A stretch of DNA of 42,751 nucleotides from a virus: the IMG/VR virus record IMGVR_UViG_3300025168_000178, positions 1 through 42,751 of that record, one strand, 5' to 3'. Made by a program: the position numbers and the translations under genes. Below, in pieces: positions 7,266 to 15,352 of this stretch; within the stretch, counting starts at the first letter, position 1; the number at the start of each line of letters is the position of its first letter. The notes under the pieces are model-generated. The model had not been told where the DNA came from. It saw only the letters and a list, made by a program, of their open reading frames with translations, and did no database searches.

Positions 7266-8030
7266 TTATTTAGCTAGTCTACCACCACGACTGGTATTCA
7301 TAATTCTATCCCACACCTGGTCTCCTTCAGATTTAGTAGGCTGTTCGCCTCCCTGAAGTACTCCAGCTGGTTTAGGAATTGATTTAGCAGCTTGCACAGC
7401 TTTTTTGTTTTCATTTGGTTTTGCAGTTTCACCTTTGCCTTCTTTCCATACCTTAATTAATGTCTCGATAGGTAAGTTAGCTTTTGGTGTTGTTGCAAAG
7501 TTTAAAAACTCTTGAGCATCTTTTTGCTCTAGTTTGTGCGTGTTTACTAATTCTGTTTTTAAATTATTCATCGCCATATCGTTTTTGAGTCTAGCCAATT
7601 CGTTATCTACTGTTTCGTGTACAAGCTTCTTTTCCTGTCCTACTCTAAATTGGTAGGATTCAGATTCAGGCTTGTAATAGGCGTCCCAAGGGTCAAAGTT
7701 TTCTGGTGTTGTACTTTCTCCAGAATTATTGCCCACAGTTGATTGTCCAGAAAGTTCTTTTTCAATTACGTCTACTATTTCAGGTCTAGAGTTTAAAGTA
7801 TCTCTTAATTGAATTAAGTCATTTGACTCGTTTCTTAGATTCTCGTGCTCTGCTGTTTTTTTGTCGTACATTGATTGAAACTTTTTAGCTTCTACTTCCC
7901 AATTCACTTCTTCTGATGCTTCTACACCTTCTTCTACGGTATCTTCTTGTAATGTAAGTGTTTCTTCCACTACAGAATCTACTATTGGGTCATTCTGTTC
8001 AACCTGTTGTTGTTCTTGTTTTTTTGCCAT
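7266..8030 (-). CDS. Capsid scaffolding protein (254 aa)
   Basis: The start is taken at ATG 8030 (MAKKQEQQQVEQNDPIVDSV), preceded by GGAGAGGAG; the frame extends upstream only inside the portal gene and lacks a ribosome site there. The protein is acidic and helical at the N-terminus, with coiled-coil-like EVEAKKFQSMYDKKTAEHEN, a Ser/Thr/Pro linker near residue 130, and a basic C-terminal tail (MNTSRGGRLAK). An acidic coiled-coil body with a basic capsid-binding C-terminus, placed between portal and capsid genes, is the standard scaffold pattern. No protease domain is seen. Confidence 0.8.
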   Translation of the reverse strand: MAKKQEQQQVEQNDPIVDSVVEETLTLQEDTVEEGVEASEEVNWEVEAKKFQSMYDKKTAEHENLRNESNDLIQLRDTLNSRPEIVDVIEKELSGQSTVGNNSGESTTPENFDPWDAYYKPESESYQFRVGQEKKLVHETVDNELARLKNDMAMNNLKTELVNTHKLEQKDAQEFLNFATTPKANLPIETLIKVWKEGKGETAKPNENKKAVQAAKSIPKPAGVLQGGEQPTKSEGDQVWDRIMNTSRGGRLAK

Positions 8031-8058
8031 TGTTTTTTTCTCCTCTCCTGATTTAGCT

Positions 8059-10065
8059 TTATTGCTCAGAACCAGGGTTGTTTTTCTTTTCGTCTTCAAA
8101 ATTTCTAGCCATTTGGTCTGCCAAATTTCCAAGTTCCATCATCTTTTCTTTTTCTTTGCCCTTTGAATCAGTAATTATTTCATTCAACTGAGTCTTAAAC
8201 TTCTCTGTCTCAACTCTTTTACGAGCTCCGACTGTTTCTCTTTCAGCTGTTTGTAAATCACCATTGAGCTTCTTTACTTGACCTTCAAGCTGTGATATGT
8301 ACTGTTGCATTTGTGCCATTTGTCCTTTTCTTTGAAGAACACCTTCTTTGTCAAAGATTTCGCTTTTTTTCAAAACCTCAACATCATCTACCAGACCTAA
8401 CTTATACGCATCAAGGTACATATTATATTCTGCCACCTTATTGCTTGGTAAAGTTGAACCTGATATAATTCGAATGTCGTGCTGCCCTAATGCTATATCA
8501 TTTTCAAGAGCTTGAATTTCATTCGACTTATCATCATACAATCTCATATTAACAGTAAATTCTGTTAAATCATTGTTTGGTTGTACAATTCTAAAAGTTT
8601 TTTGGAATTTATAGTGGTCTTTAGCCATATTATATATAACTTGACCTACTTGACTAAGCGAAGATTCAATATCTCTTAACTTAGACTTTCCTCTAGATTC
8701 TCCCATTTCTGATAAAAGCATAGTACCTCTAACAGATTCTGGAGCAGAATCTTTAAATCCTTGTAATAACTCTGGAATACCAAAGTTTAAATCTATATAT
8801 TTTTCTACCCTATCTATTAAGTAATAAAACTCGCTAGTTAAAGGAGCTGGTTGTGGGTAGTGAGGCTCACCAAATTCTGGGTTATATTCAATAACCGCAT
8901 TTGGATTAGCCCAATCTTTTTCTAACTGACTTACACTGTCTACACTTCCTTCAGGAATTAAAAGTTTTAATCCTGCAGCAGATTGAGCGTGTGATAAGGT
9001 TAAAGAGAATAACTTATTTAAAAGCCTTTGAGAGTCTTTAACCTTATTCACATCTGATTTTGGATAGGGAGTATTAGTCCAAATGTTCGCAAAAGGAACA
9101 ATTGGATAAATATCAGTTTGAAGAACACGCTCGTATAATAAAGTATCTCCAATGCTTGTACATTGCATAATTCTAGTTTGGTCTACTTCTTCAATTTCTA
9201 TAGCTCCAGAATCTATTGCTTTAACATTTGCTTCGTCTTGCAATATATCTGCATAAATTTCTGCATTAATTATTTTTTCACTTCCAGTTGAAGAATTAAA
9301 TAACCTATAAAAAGGAACTCTTACTTTGTAAAACCTATCTAGTATTTGATATTTTTGATTAACGTTATAATCTAAATTTTTTGCTTCTGCTGGAGTAAGA
9401 ACGTTTTGAGAATTTTTTAAGTTTGACGAAGGATAGTCTTCTCCGTATAAAGAATTTTCTCCAACTGAAATATCGTCAATCATTTCTTCTAGTTGAGGAT
9501 ACAAATCTAAAACTTGTTGCCTAGTAAGAAACGTAGAAAGAATAATTCCAGAAGCATCGTGAAAAAACCTGTCTCTAGATGCAGGGTCTACATATACCCT
9601 AAAAGGGTCAACGTGCGTATATTTAATTTCGCCTCTTCCGTAGTCAGCTTCTGGGTCCATATATACATACATATATCCAAGACCTTGAACTGCGTAGTCG
9701 TGAACTACTTGTTTAAAAACAGTGTCTCCTTTTGATATGTCCCAAATATACTCTAATATTGTTTTCCAAATATTAGAAAGTTTATTATCGGAGTCTTCTC
9801 TTCCTATAGCAGAAAATTTTGCTGGTTGAGCTGTAAGCAATGACTTTAATTTATCAACAGCAGCATAAACTCTATCAATAACAAAATCTGCTTGCCCGAC
9901 AGATGCTAAGGCGTTAGACTCTTCTTCTGTAAAATGATTTCCTAATACAAAGTCTACAGCATCTCTAGCTTCTACGTCCCAAGATTGTCTTGCGTCCCTC
10001 CATCTTCTAAAGAGTTCTTTAGTTATCTGAGGTTTAGTTTTGTTTGATTCTTCGTATTTAGCCAT
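8059..10065 (-). CDS. Portal protein (668 aa)
   Basis: The portal forms the ring through which DNA is packaged and ejected. Length, position after TerL and sequence agree. The N-terminal third has WRDARQSWDVEARDAVDFVL and YAVQGLGYMYVYMDPEADYG followed by YTHVDPFRVYVDPASRDRFF, the signature of P22-like portals. A helical stem region contains FGIPELLQGFKDSAPESVRG, and the C-terminus is a long charged coiled coil (about 570-668), as in portals with an extended barrel. The ATG at 10065 follows GGGAGA. A candidate promoter lies in the gap upstream, so head genes may be boosted separately from terL. Confidence 0.88.
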   Translation of the reverse strand: MAKYEESNKTKPQITKELFRRWRDARQSWDVEARDAVDFVLGNHFTEEESNALASVGQADFVIDRVYAAVDKLKSLLTAQPAKFSAIGREDSDNKLSNIWKTILEYIWDISKGDTVFKQVVHDYAVQGLGYMYVYMDPEADYGRGEIKYTHVDPFRVYVDPASRDRFFHDASGIILSTFLTRQQVLDLYPQLEEMIDDISVGENSLYGEDYPSSNLKNSQNVLTPAEAKNLDYNVNQKYQILDRFYKVRVPFYRLFNSSTGSEKIINAEIYADILQDEANVKAIDSGAIEIEEVDQTRIMQCTSIGDTLLYERVLQTDIYPIVPFANIWTNTPYPKSDVNKVKDSQRLLNKLFSLTLSHAQSAAGLKLLIPEGSVDSVSQLEKDWANPNAVIEYNPEFGEPHYPQPAPLTSEFYYLIDRVEKYIDLNFGIPELLQGFKDSAPESVRGTMLLSEMGESRGKSKLRDIESSLSQVGQVIYNMAKDHYKFQKTFRIVQPNNDLTEFTVNMRLYDDKSNEIQALENDIALGQHDIRIISGSTLPSNKVAEYNMYLDAYKLGLVDDVEVLKKSEIFDKEGVLQRKGQMAQMQQYISQLEGQVKKLNGDLQTAERETVGARKRVETEKFKTQLNEIITDSKGKEKEKMMELGNLADQMARNFEDEKKNNPGSEQ

Positions 10066-10088
10066 AGTCTCCCGTTATTTTTGAGACT

Positions 10089-10118
10089 AAAGTACTAAAT
10101 TTATGACGTTTAAGTCAA
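10089..10118 (-). promoter_or_regulatory. Candidate promoter upstream of the portal gene
   Basis: On the minus strand TTGACT (10118-10113) is followed after 18 bases by TACTTT (10094-10089), only a weak -10 match. The -35 part, CTTGACT, matches other candidate promoters in this window. The 60-base gap is one of the few real gaps in the late operon, and it carries a direct repeat TTTAGTACTTTAGT, which could be a regulator site. Confidence 0.35.
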
Positions 10119-10126
10119 GTATAATG

Positions 10127-11713
10127 TTATATTTTTTGTCCTGTAACCCAATTAATAGCCCTAGACGCCATATTGTTTTGTTTATTAGACAATCTTTCGT
10201 CTAATGAATCTCTATCTATAGCAGAACTTTTAGGAGGTTTTGCAGTAGTAACTGCATACCAAAGCCCGTCAAGCAAGTCGTCGTTTCTTCCTTTAGGAAA
10301 TTCAAACATTTCATCAATAATAGCTTCGTGTTCTTTTTTTATAAAAAGTTTTCTTCCGTTTACTATAGGACACAAAAGAGCTTCTAGCCTATCTTCCTTT
10401 TTAATTCCTCCTGGAGGCCTTATTCCTTGCGATAAACCAGGAGCTAGTTTTCTGTCTTTACCTGCTAATTTATTTACGTGGTCTTTAATAATACCTTGAG
10501 CACCAACTTTTTCTACGTTAACCCTTCTAACTGGGTGATACTTCCTAGCTAATTCAATAATAGTTTTAGGCATATCATATAAAGGAGAGTGTTCTCTGTA
10601 ATAATCTATAATATATATATTTCTATCACTATCAATACCTATAGTCATTATTACTTGAAAGTCGCTTCTAGCATTTGTTTCATAAGCTAAGTCAACTCCC
10701 ATATATACATTTACAGGAATAGCAGACTCGTCAATCATCATATAATTAAATCCACCTCTTTCTTCAAGATGTCCTCTATACTTATTAAGTCTATCTATTT
10801 TAAATTTAGCTGTTTCAACATCTCTAGCTTCATTCATATACTCTTGAGCAAATTTATGTACAAGCCCCATCTCTGAGAATCTAGACTTAATATCATCTAG
10901 TTTTTTCTTTGTAAAATAATTTGGCCATAAAGGAACTCCGTCAACCATAGCTTTTTTATACATCACATTCCAAGCAGACTTTCTTCCTTCTTTTTCCGCA
11001 TCTAAGTACCCATCATATACGCCTTGAAGAAAAGAGTCGTAATGGACTATTGTACCAATAAGCCATATTGACCCTTCTTGTTCTTTTGAGTTTTCTAATG
11101 CGGGTTCTACCGTAGACATAACCCATTCTTTAATTTCCCTTCTTCTATCTGGTGTTTTAGTATTTAATTCTGATTCAAAGTCATCTAAAATAATATTAGT
11201 ATATCTTAGTCCTAATTGAGAACGACCACGTAAACGTTGACTTGTACCTTTAGCAATAATCCTATCTCCTCTAGCAGTAGTAAATTCTTTTTCTGTCCAC
11301 TTACTTCCTTTTAAGTCTCCAAAATAATATTGTAAAGCAGGATTAACATCGATATGATTTTGAATATATTTAATATGGTCTATAGCTTGAGACTGTTCTT
11401 CAGATACCCAAGCAATAAATTGTTTTCTTTCTGGAGGTGAAAAGTATAATTGGTATAATAACGCCGTTTTTGCTAATGTAGATTTTGCGTGACCACGAGG
11501 TAATATAATACAAGCTCTTTTTTCGTCTCCAAGTAATAAGTTACTTAATTCATATTGATAGGGAGCTGGACTTGATTTCATAAAATCTTCAGGTAAAAAC
11601 ATTTGACCAAAGGTAATAATGTCTTTTTTTGCTAATTCAAGTGCTTGTTCTTTTTGAGACAAGTCTGGAGGTATTATATTAAATGTTTCAGGCTTTTTCA
11701 AATTCTTTTTCAT
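10127..11713 (-). CDS. terL: Terminase large subunit (DNA packaging ATPase/nuclease, 528 aa)
   Basis: TerL pumps DNA into the prohead and cuts the concatemer. The ATPase domain has Walker A LPRGHAKST (residues 71-79, with Ala in place of the usual Gly before Lys) and Walker B IILDDFE (174-180). The nuclease domain shows GVDLAYE with D341, VNVEKVG with E401, and RNDDLLDGL with D478/D482, consistent with an RNase H-fold metal site. Length is normal. The start overlaps the end of the cyclotransferase gene by 26 bases. Packaging type (headful or cohesive ends) cannot be decided from the sequence. Confidence 0.93.
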   Translation of the reverse strand: MKKNLKKPETFNIIPPDLSQKEQALELAKKDIITFGQMFLPEDFMKSSPAPYQYELSNLLLGDEKRACIILPRGHAKSTLAKTALLYQLYFSPPERKQFIAWVSEEQSQAIDHIKYIQNHIDVNPALQYYFGDLKGSKWTEKEFTTARGDRIIAKGTSQRLRGRSQLGLRYTNIILDDFESELNTKTPDRRREIKEWVMSTVEPALENSKEQEGSIWLIGTIVHYDSFLQGVYDGYLDAEKEGRKSAWNVMYKKAMVDGVPLWPNYFTKKKLDDIKSRFSEMGLVHKFAQEYMNEARDVETAKFKIDRLNKYRGHLEERGGFNYMMIDESAIPVNVYMGVDLAYETNARSDFQVIMTIGIDSDRNIYIIDYYREHSPLYDMPKTIIELARKYHPVRRVNVEKVGAQGIIKDHVNKLAGKDRKLAPGLSQGIRPPGGIKKEDRLEALLCPIVNGRKLFIKKEHEAIIDEMFEFPKGRNDDLLDGLWYAVTTAKPPKSSAIDRDSLDERLSNKQNNMASRAINWVTGQKI

Positions 11714-12083
11714 AAACCCTATCTAACATAGTTAAAGTTTTTATAGAATGCCAATCTCCGTCTGGTACTTCTGTAAAAGAATTAGAACTTTGCCATAGTT
11801 GAGGTCCAGCTACATATATCCAAGCTTTTTCGGTTTTTCCATTTTCTAGTTCTACTGGAGCTGTAGTTCTAATATAAAGACCATTGTCTACTCCTTCATA
11901 CTCATCGTACATATTAAGGTCTTCAGAAGTTACGTCCATAAGTTCAACAACAGCACCTTTCCCTTTTTCATTTTTAATAATAGCTGGAAAAGATTGTGTT
12001 CCTGGAAAAACTAAACTAAATCCTTCTACTTTTCCAGTATCGGGAAATCCTCTTCTAAGTGTTCCGTATACAGCTAATCTCAT
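11688..12083 (-). CDS. Gamma-glutamylcyclotransferase-like protein (AIG2/GGCT fold, 131 aa)
   Basis: Family members release 5-oxoproline from gamma-glutamyl peptides or amines. The substrate loop YGTLRRG (residues 6-12) and the acidic region MYDEYEGVDNGLY (58-70), with the likely catalytic Glu at 63, are both present. Length matches the family. It lies between a zinc-ribbon gene and terL. Small GGCT-like genes occur beside phage packaging genes. Here a class-II glutamine amidotransferase and an amidoligase occur elsewhere in the genome, and family knowledge links such enzymes to gamma-glutamyl or peptide-amide chemistry. The actual substrate is unknown. Confidence 0.85.
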   Translation of the reverse strand: MRLAVYGTLRRGFPDTGKVEGFSLVFPGTQSFPAIIKNEKGKGAVVELMDVTSEDLNMYDEYEGVDNGLYIRTTAPVELENGKTEKAWIYVAGPQLWQSSNSFTEVPDGDWHSIKTLTMLDRVYEKEFEKA

Positions 12084-12310
12084 TAAGCATACCCAACAGA
12101 CCTAGGTATTCCCATTTCTAGTATATCAAACTTAGGAGAATATATTGTTAAGCAATTAAAACACTTAAGCCCAGTACAATCTTTTTTACCTGTGTCCCAA
12201 ATGTATACCCCTGTTTTACTTAAAGGATAAGAACAAATGTGACATCTATTCTTCCGAGTTATCTTTTTTAACTTCAGCCAATTTTTCGTATTTGGATTCT
12301 TGAATTGCAT
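12083..12310 (-). CDS. Zinc-ribbon protein (75 aa)
   Basis: CHIC (residues 23-26) and CFNC (about 50-53) form two CxxC knuckles separated by a beta region (SYPLSKTGVYIWDTGKKD), the layout of a zinc ribbon; an extra Cys lies at about 45. The N-terminus is basic. The first 64 bases overlap the end of terS in another frame, and its stop touches the ATG of the GGCT gene. It may help packaging or transcription; there is no direct evidence for either. Confidence 0.6.
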   Translation of the reverse strand: MQFKNPNTKNWLKLKKITRKNRCHICSYPLSKTGVYIWDTGKKDCTGLKCFNCLTIYSPKFDILEMGIPRSVGYA

Positions 12311-13010
12311 TTAGTTGCTCTTTCGAAAAACCTTGAAACAATGTAATTGATTCTGATTTTTTTTCAGTATCCATCATTCCAGATATTTTCATTAATGTTG
12401 TTAACGCTGTAATCTTATCTCTATCACTTGATTCTGATTTATCTATTACATTCCTCATTTCTTCTAAAAGATATTTTGGAGTAATTTCTGCTTCATTTAA
12501 GTGTTTATCTACTTCTTCTCTAATCAAATTTTTCACCCTGTCGGTTTTAAGCAACAGCTTTGCCTGTGAAGCTGCATATGACTTTTTCTTACTAGGAAAA
12601 GCACTCATATAAGCATCTACCACGTCATCTCCTTTTGCTACATACTTAGCAAATAGAAATTCTTTTTCTGTTGCTTTTATTCTTTCTTTCTTACGTACTG
12701 AGGGAGATTTGCCATCTGTTGCAAATGTATGCATATTAGTACGCATCTCTCCCGAAATAGTAACGTTCGGATTACAAACAAAAGAACCTATTATAGTTCT
12801 AATGAATGTAGTATCCTTCTTCCTGTTAGGTTTTTTTAGCAACCCAACATACAATACCTGGCAAACCTGACCATCATCTGATACAATCCAATCATTTACA
12901 GAGGCGTGCCTCCAGTCTTTACAAATAGAAACTGAAGGGTGATACTCTCTAAACTCATCTATGCTTTCAAATAGATACTTAGTTTCGCCATTTATTGTTC
13001 GAGTTTTCAT
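12246..13010 (-). CDS. terS: Terminase small subunit (254 aa)
   Basis: TerS recognises the packaging site and loads TerL. Residues about 110-215 contain the usual small-terminase pattern: KATEKEFLFAKYVAKGDDVV, DAYMSAFPSKKKSYAASQAK, then an oligomerisation helix region (LLEEMRNVIDKSESSDRDKI). This recalls the Terminase_2 type with a helix-turn-helix. The first 100 residues are an N-terminal extension with beta character (WIVSDDGQVCQVLYVGLLKK), longer than in typical TerS. It is separated from terL by two small genes, which is unusual but known. Confidence 0.75.
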   Translation of the reverse strand: MKTRTINGETKYLFESIDEFREYHPSVSICKDWRHASVNDWIVSDDGQVCQVLYVGLLKKPNRKKDTTFIRTIIGSFVCNPNVTISGEMRTNMHTFATDGKSPSVRKKERIKATEKEFLFAKYVAKGDDVVDAYMSAFPSKKKSYAASQAKLLLKTDRVKNLIREEVDKHLNEAEITPKYLLEEMRNVIDKSESSDRDKITALTTLMKISGMMDTEKKSESITLFQGFSKEQLNAIQESKYEKLAEVKKDNSEE

Positions 13011-13017
13011 AACTTAG

Positions 13018-13269
13018 TTATTTTTTCTCGTCTGAGTCAAGTGTTAATATTTTAGATTCTTTTGAATCTAATTCTTTAACAACAAACCCTACATAGTTAT
13101 TAATAAGAAAGCGTTTTTCCATAAGGTCTTGCTCTAGTTGTATACAGCCTGAACCTATTTGGTTTGCTCTCTGAAGCTGAGCTCTTGCTTCTTCTGATAA
13201 TTCAGAAGCTAAAAACTCATATTCTTTTTCGTTATGTACAATTTTCATTGTTTTTTCTTTTTCAACCAT
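13018..13269 (-). CDS. Small hypothetical protein, DUF6447-like by eye (83 aa)
   Basis: The start at ATG 13269 follows AGGAGATAAT, a strong ribosome site. The body reads MKIVHNEKEYEFLASELSEE then a helix with RAQLQRANQIGSGCIQLEQD, ending acidic (LTLDSDEKK). A short beta hairpin followed by a coiled-coil helix resembles small phage proteins of the DUF6447 type, but this is a by-eye match. It lies between the exonuclease gene and terS. Confidence 0.5.
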   Translation of the reverse strand: MVEKEKTMKIVHNEKEYEFLASELSEEARAQLQRANQIGSGCIQLEQDLMEKRFLINNYVGFVVKELDSKESKILTLDSDEKK

Positions 13270-13280
13270 ATTATCTCCTA

Positions 13281-14012
13281 TTATAGCGGGTTAACTGTTG
13301 GTGGTGCGTAGTCTTCTAGTTTTCTATGCAAATCTTCTAATATCTCTACATCAGCAATATTATGCTCATATATATATTTTAAAGACTTTGCATCGCCCCA
13401 TCTTGCTTTTTTCCATACATCTGGTTTTAACCTAGTTTTTCCGTCAATTCCAAAAAACTCTGTTGCTGCCATTAATGAAGACCTATGTAGTTTTAATTTA
13501 GACCTAACCACATAATATAAATCTTTATGCGATTTTTGTCTATATAGTGGAAAATCAATTCCGTGGAACAGTGCTCTAGTACGAATGAAAGGAATATCAA
13601 ACCTGGTTCCGTAATAAGTCATAATAACATCATACTTATTCATTTCGTCAACAAGCTCTTTAGTAATACGCTTATCTGACTTACCAGACATTAATTCATC
13701 TCTAGTAATCATAGCACCAGCTACTTTCTTTTCTCCTCGACCTTTTATACACCAAGACAACATTACATCAATATTGGCACTAAAACCAGTAGATTCGATA
13801 TCTAAATATCCAATACTAACTTCGTGACCAGTTACATAACGTTTAGGTTTTCTAAAACCCATAGATTCTATTTTACGAGTAACTGCTTTATAAGTTCTGT
13901 CGTGACCTGCTTTTCTACATTCTTGATATAATACAAAAGCAGACTTAGACGTCTTCTCATATTGGTGTAATATTACTATCTCTTCATCAGTCCATAGTTT
14001 AGATTTAGCCAT
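13281..14012 (-). CDS. RNase H-fold 3'-5' exonuclease with N-terminal Myb/HTH-like domain (243 aa)
   Basis: The N-terminal 55 residues (LWTDEEIVILHQYEKTSKSA ... AVTRKIESMGF) look like a Myb/SANT-type helix-turn-helix, usually DNA-binding. The C-terminal domain is a DEDD-type exonuclease of the YprB/RNase_H_2 group: YLDIESTG with D71 and E73, TRFDIPF with D139, and HNIADVEIL with D221. Two metal ions would sit on these acids. The combination suggests a nuclease tethered to DNA. It overlaps the 38-aa gene upstream by TAATG. Roles in host DNA breakdown or DNA end processing are possible; expression with late genes is inferred from position. Confidence 0.8.
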   Translation of the reverse strand: MAKSKLWTDEEIVILHQYEKTSKSAFVLYQECRKAGHDRTYKAVTRKIESMGFRKPKRYVTGHEVSIGYLDIESTGFSANIDVMLSWCIKGRGEKKVAGAMITRDELMSGKSDKRITKELVDEMNKYDVIMTYYGTRFDIPFIRTRALFHGIDFPLYRQKSHKDLYYVVRSKLKLHRSSLMAATEFFGIDGKTRLKPDVWKKARWGDAKSLKYIYEHNIADVEILEDLHRKLEDYAPPTVNPL

Positions 14013-14128
14013 TATCGGCCTCTCTTTGGAAATGCAGAAGAAAATAGTTTTTCTACTCCGTTTGCTACTCTATCCCAAAAAGATAACTTACGTGTACTTT
14101 TTGCGGTTGTTTTTTTAGCTTTCGCCAT
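14012..14128 (-). CDS. Tiny basic protein (38 aa)
   Basis: It starts at ATG 14128, overlapping the stop of the DUF1599-type gene (TAATG), and its TAA overlaps the ATG of the exonuclease gene at 14012. The sequence is MAKAKKTTAKSTRKLSFWDR followed by an amphipathic helix VANGVEKLFSSAF and a basic end. It may be a small nucleic-acid or membrane-surface binding peptide. Function unknown; the fit between neighbours supports it. Confidence 0.55.
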   Translation of the reverse strand: MAKAKKTTAKSTRKLSFWDRVANGVEKLFSSAFPKRGR

Positions 14129-14487
14129 TATTTACCCCATTTCTGGTTTTTGACTATTAACGCCATCACTGCATATATCGCAGTATCTAAAAACGCATCT
14201 TCAATTGGTTCGTTCTGTGCTTTGAAGTTATGTTTAGTTGAAAGGTTAACTAGCCTGTTTATCTTATCGTTTAGCCTTACTATAATACCTAGTAAAGCTA
14301 TATTGACTTCTTCCTCCGATTTTAATTGAGTTCCCATAGCAATATTGCCAGGTCCGTAGTCAAATTGTTTTTTACAAAATGTCATATACATAGTATTAAG
14401 TATTTTTTGAAACTCTTGTTCTGTTTCAGGAAAGTTATCTTTTATATGTAATACTGTATCTTCAGCTGTTGTTGTTTTTTGTTCCAT
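14128..14487 (-). CDS. DUF1599 / Nmad1-like protein (119 aa)
   Basis: The central and C-terminal part matches what I know of the DUF1599 family, also called nucleotide modification associated domain 1: FCKKQFDYGPGNIAMGTQLK, IALLGIIVRLNDKINRLVNL, then PIEDAFLDTAIYAVMALIVK. It is all-helical with conserved Lys, Asp and Arg residues. The family is common in phages and was named for its co-occurrence with base-modification genes. No base hydroxylase or kinase is seen here, so that link is weak. Biochemical function is not established to my knowledge. Confidence 0.75.
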   Translation of the reverse strand: MEQKTTTAEDTVLHIKDNFPETEQEFQKILNTMYMTFCKKQFDYGPGNIAMGTQLKSEEEVNIALLGIIVRLNDKINRLVNLSTKHNFKAQNEPIEDAFLDTAIYAVMALIVKNQKWGK

Positions 14488-14620
14488 CTTTTGGAAAGTC
14501 CTCCATATCAGGTTTATCTTCTAATTTTCTTAATGTATCTAATTGCTGTTGTAATGTTTGAACTAGCTTGTAATCTTTCTTTTCTTTAGCTTCTAGGATT
14601 TTTTTTGTATATTCTTCCAT
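14462..14620 (-). CDS. Small charged helical protein (52 aa)
   Basis: It starts ATG 14620 after GGGAG and ends TGA 14462, overlapping the metallopeptidase end and the DUF1599 gene start in other frames. The sequence MEEYTKKILEAKEKKDYKLV ... LQQQLDTLRKLEDK is a probable single helix or coiled coil. It bridges what would otherwise be a 105-base gap, and the ribosome site for the next gene lies inside it, supporting coupled translation. Function unknown. Confidence 0.55.
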   Translation of the reverse strand: MEEYTKKILEAKEKKDYKLVQTLQQQLDTLRKLEDKPDMEDFPKDGTKNNNS

Positions 14621-14913
14621 AAATAGTCTCCCATACCTAATTGAAACAGTCCATTTGATAATGCATCGATATATCCTTCTTTGTGCTCTAAGCCGTAGTT
14701 AAAGTGCAATGCGTGTAGTATTTCGTGGATTAATGTCTCTTGTTGTCTTGAATGATGAATATTACTATTAATATAGATAATATTATCTTTTACTTCGTGT
14801 CTGCCATACAACTCTTTTGAACTATCTTCGTGCTTTAAATCGGTAAATATTATTTCGTATTCGTGGCCGCCTATAGCAATTCTCGTATCGCGATTTTTAT
14901 TTTTTGGTATCAT
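14593..14913 (-). CDS. Zinc metallopeptidase-like protein (HExxH, 106 aa)
   Basis: The motif LIHEILHALHFNYGLEHKEG gives HEILH at residues 63-67 with a likely third ligand at E79, as in ImmA/IrrE- or SprT-like zincins. ATG 14913 (MIPKNKNRDTRIAIGGHEYE) is the preferred start; the frame extends upstream but only inside the 54-aa gene. Phage proteins of this type may cleave regulators or serve as small domain proteins of unknown substrate. It is the second gene of the leftward operon, so it may be made early in that transcript. Confidence 0.75.
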   Translation of the reverse strand: MIPKNKNRDTRIAIGGHEYEIIFTDLKHEDSSKELYGRHEVKDNIIYINSNIHHSRQQETLIHEILHALHFNYGLEHKEGYIDALSNGLFQLGMGDYLWKNIQKKS

Positions 14914-15061
14914 CTTTCTTTTTCTCCCTATCTTTATTATTAGGCGAATTTTTTCTAATAAAATACAAATCAGTCTCAATCTCTGACAATTCAGGTACTA
15001 TACGGAAACTTTCCTCTATAATAGCTTCTATTTCTTTTATTCTATCTTCTCTTTCACCCAT
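14897..15061 (-). CDS. Small acidic/charged protein, first gene of the leftward operon (54 aa)
   Basis: The frame from ATG 15061 to TAA 14897 encodes MGEREDRIKEIEAIIEESFR, then ELSEIETDLYFIRKNSP and a very basic tail (KDREKKKDDTKK). No Shine-Dalgarno site precedes the ATG, and a candidate promoter ends about 9 bases upstream, so its message may have almost no leader. It overlaps the start of the metallopeptidase gene. Function unknown. Confidence 0.55.
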   Translation of the reverse strand: MGEREDRIKEIEAIIEESFRIVPELSEIETDLYFIRKNSPNNKDREKKKDDTKK

Positions 15062-15070
15062 TGTGTACGT

Positions 15071-15100
15071 AGTTTACATAAATAATCGTACACAAGTCAA
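15071..15100 (-). promoter_or_regulatory. Candidate promoter for the leftward (late) operon
   Basis: On the minus strand TTGACT (15100-15095) is followed after 18 bases by TAAACT (15076-15071). The first ATG is 9 bases further on. It is in the divergent region opposite the plus-strand promoters and is the only place where leftward transcription of this block could easily begin. The -10 match is 4 of 6. Confidence 0.4.
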
Positions 15101-15153
15101 GAAAAAAATATATATAGTACAAAAAAATAGTTTAACAATACGAAAAATAATCC

Positions 15154-15183
15154 TTGACACGAAAGAAAATATTTAATTATAAT
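15154..15183 (+). promoter_or_regulatory. Strong sigma70-type promoter, rightward
   Basis: TTGACA (15154-15159), an 18-base spacer and TATAAT (15178-15183) are both perfect consensus boxes. The expected start, near 15190, leaves about 340 bases of leader before the first plus-strand gene. The leader holds palindromes and repeats. This suggests host RNA polymerase starts the early genes. Confidence 0.65.
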
Positions 15184-15248
15184 ATAATACTCGGGAGCTC
15201 TAAAAAAAGATTAATAATAATTAATACTTAACTTTAAATAACACTCAA

Positions 15249-15260
15249 TACTCTAGAGTA
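15249..15260. promoter_or_regulatory. 12-bp perfect palindrome in the early leader
   Basis: TACTCTAGAGTA is self-complementary over 12 bases and lies about 60 bases after the rightward promoter start. It has the size and symmetry of a dimeric regulator site. No protein partner is known. Confidence 0.35.
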
Positions 15261-15352
15261 GACAGTATATTCTCTAAAATTTCCAAAAAAAATAATTTCA
15301 CAGGGCATTTTACGCCTATATTACGAGCTTTACCCCGATTTTTCCTATTTGG

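Noticed and set aside
14914-14979. N-terminal extension of the zinc peptidase (start at 14979)
   Set aside because: It lies entirely within the 54-aa gene in another frame, has no ribosome site, and the domain is complete from 14913.
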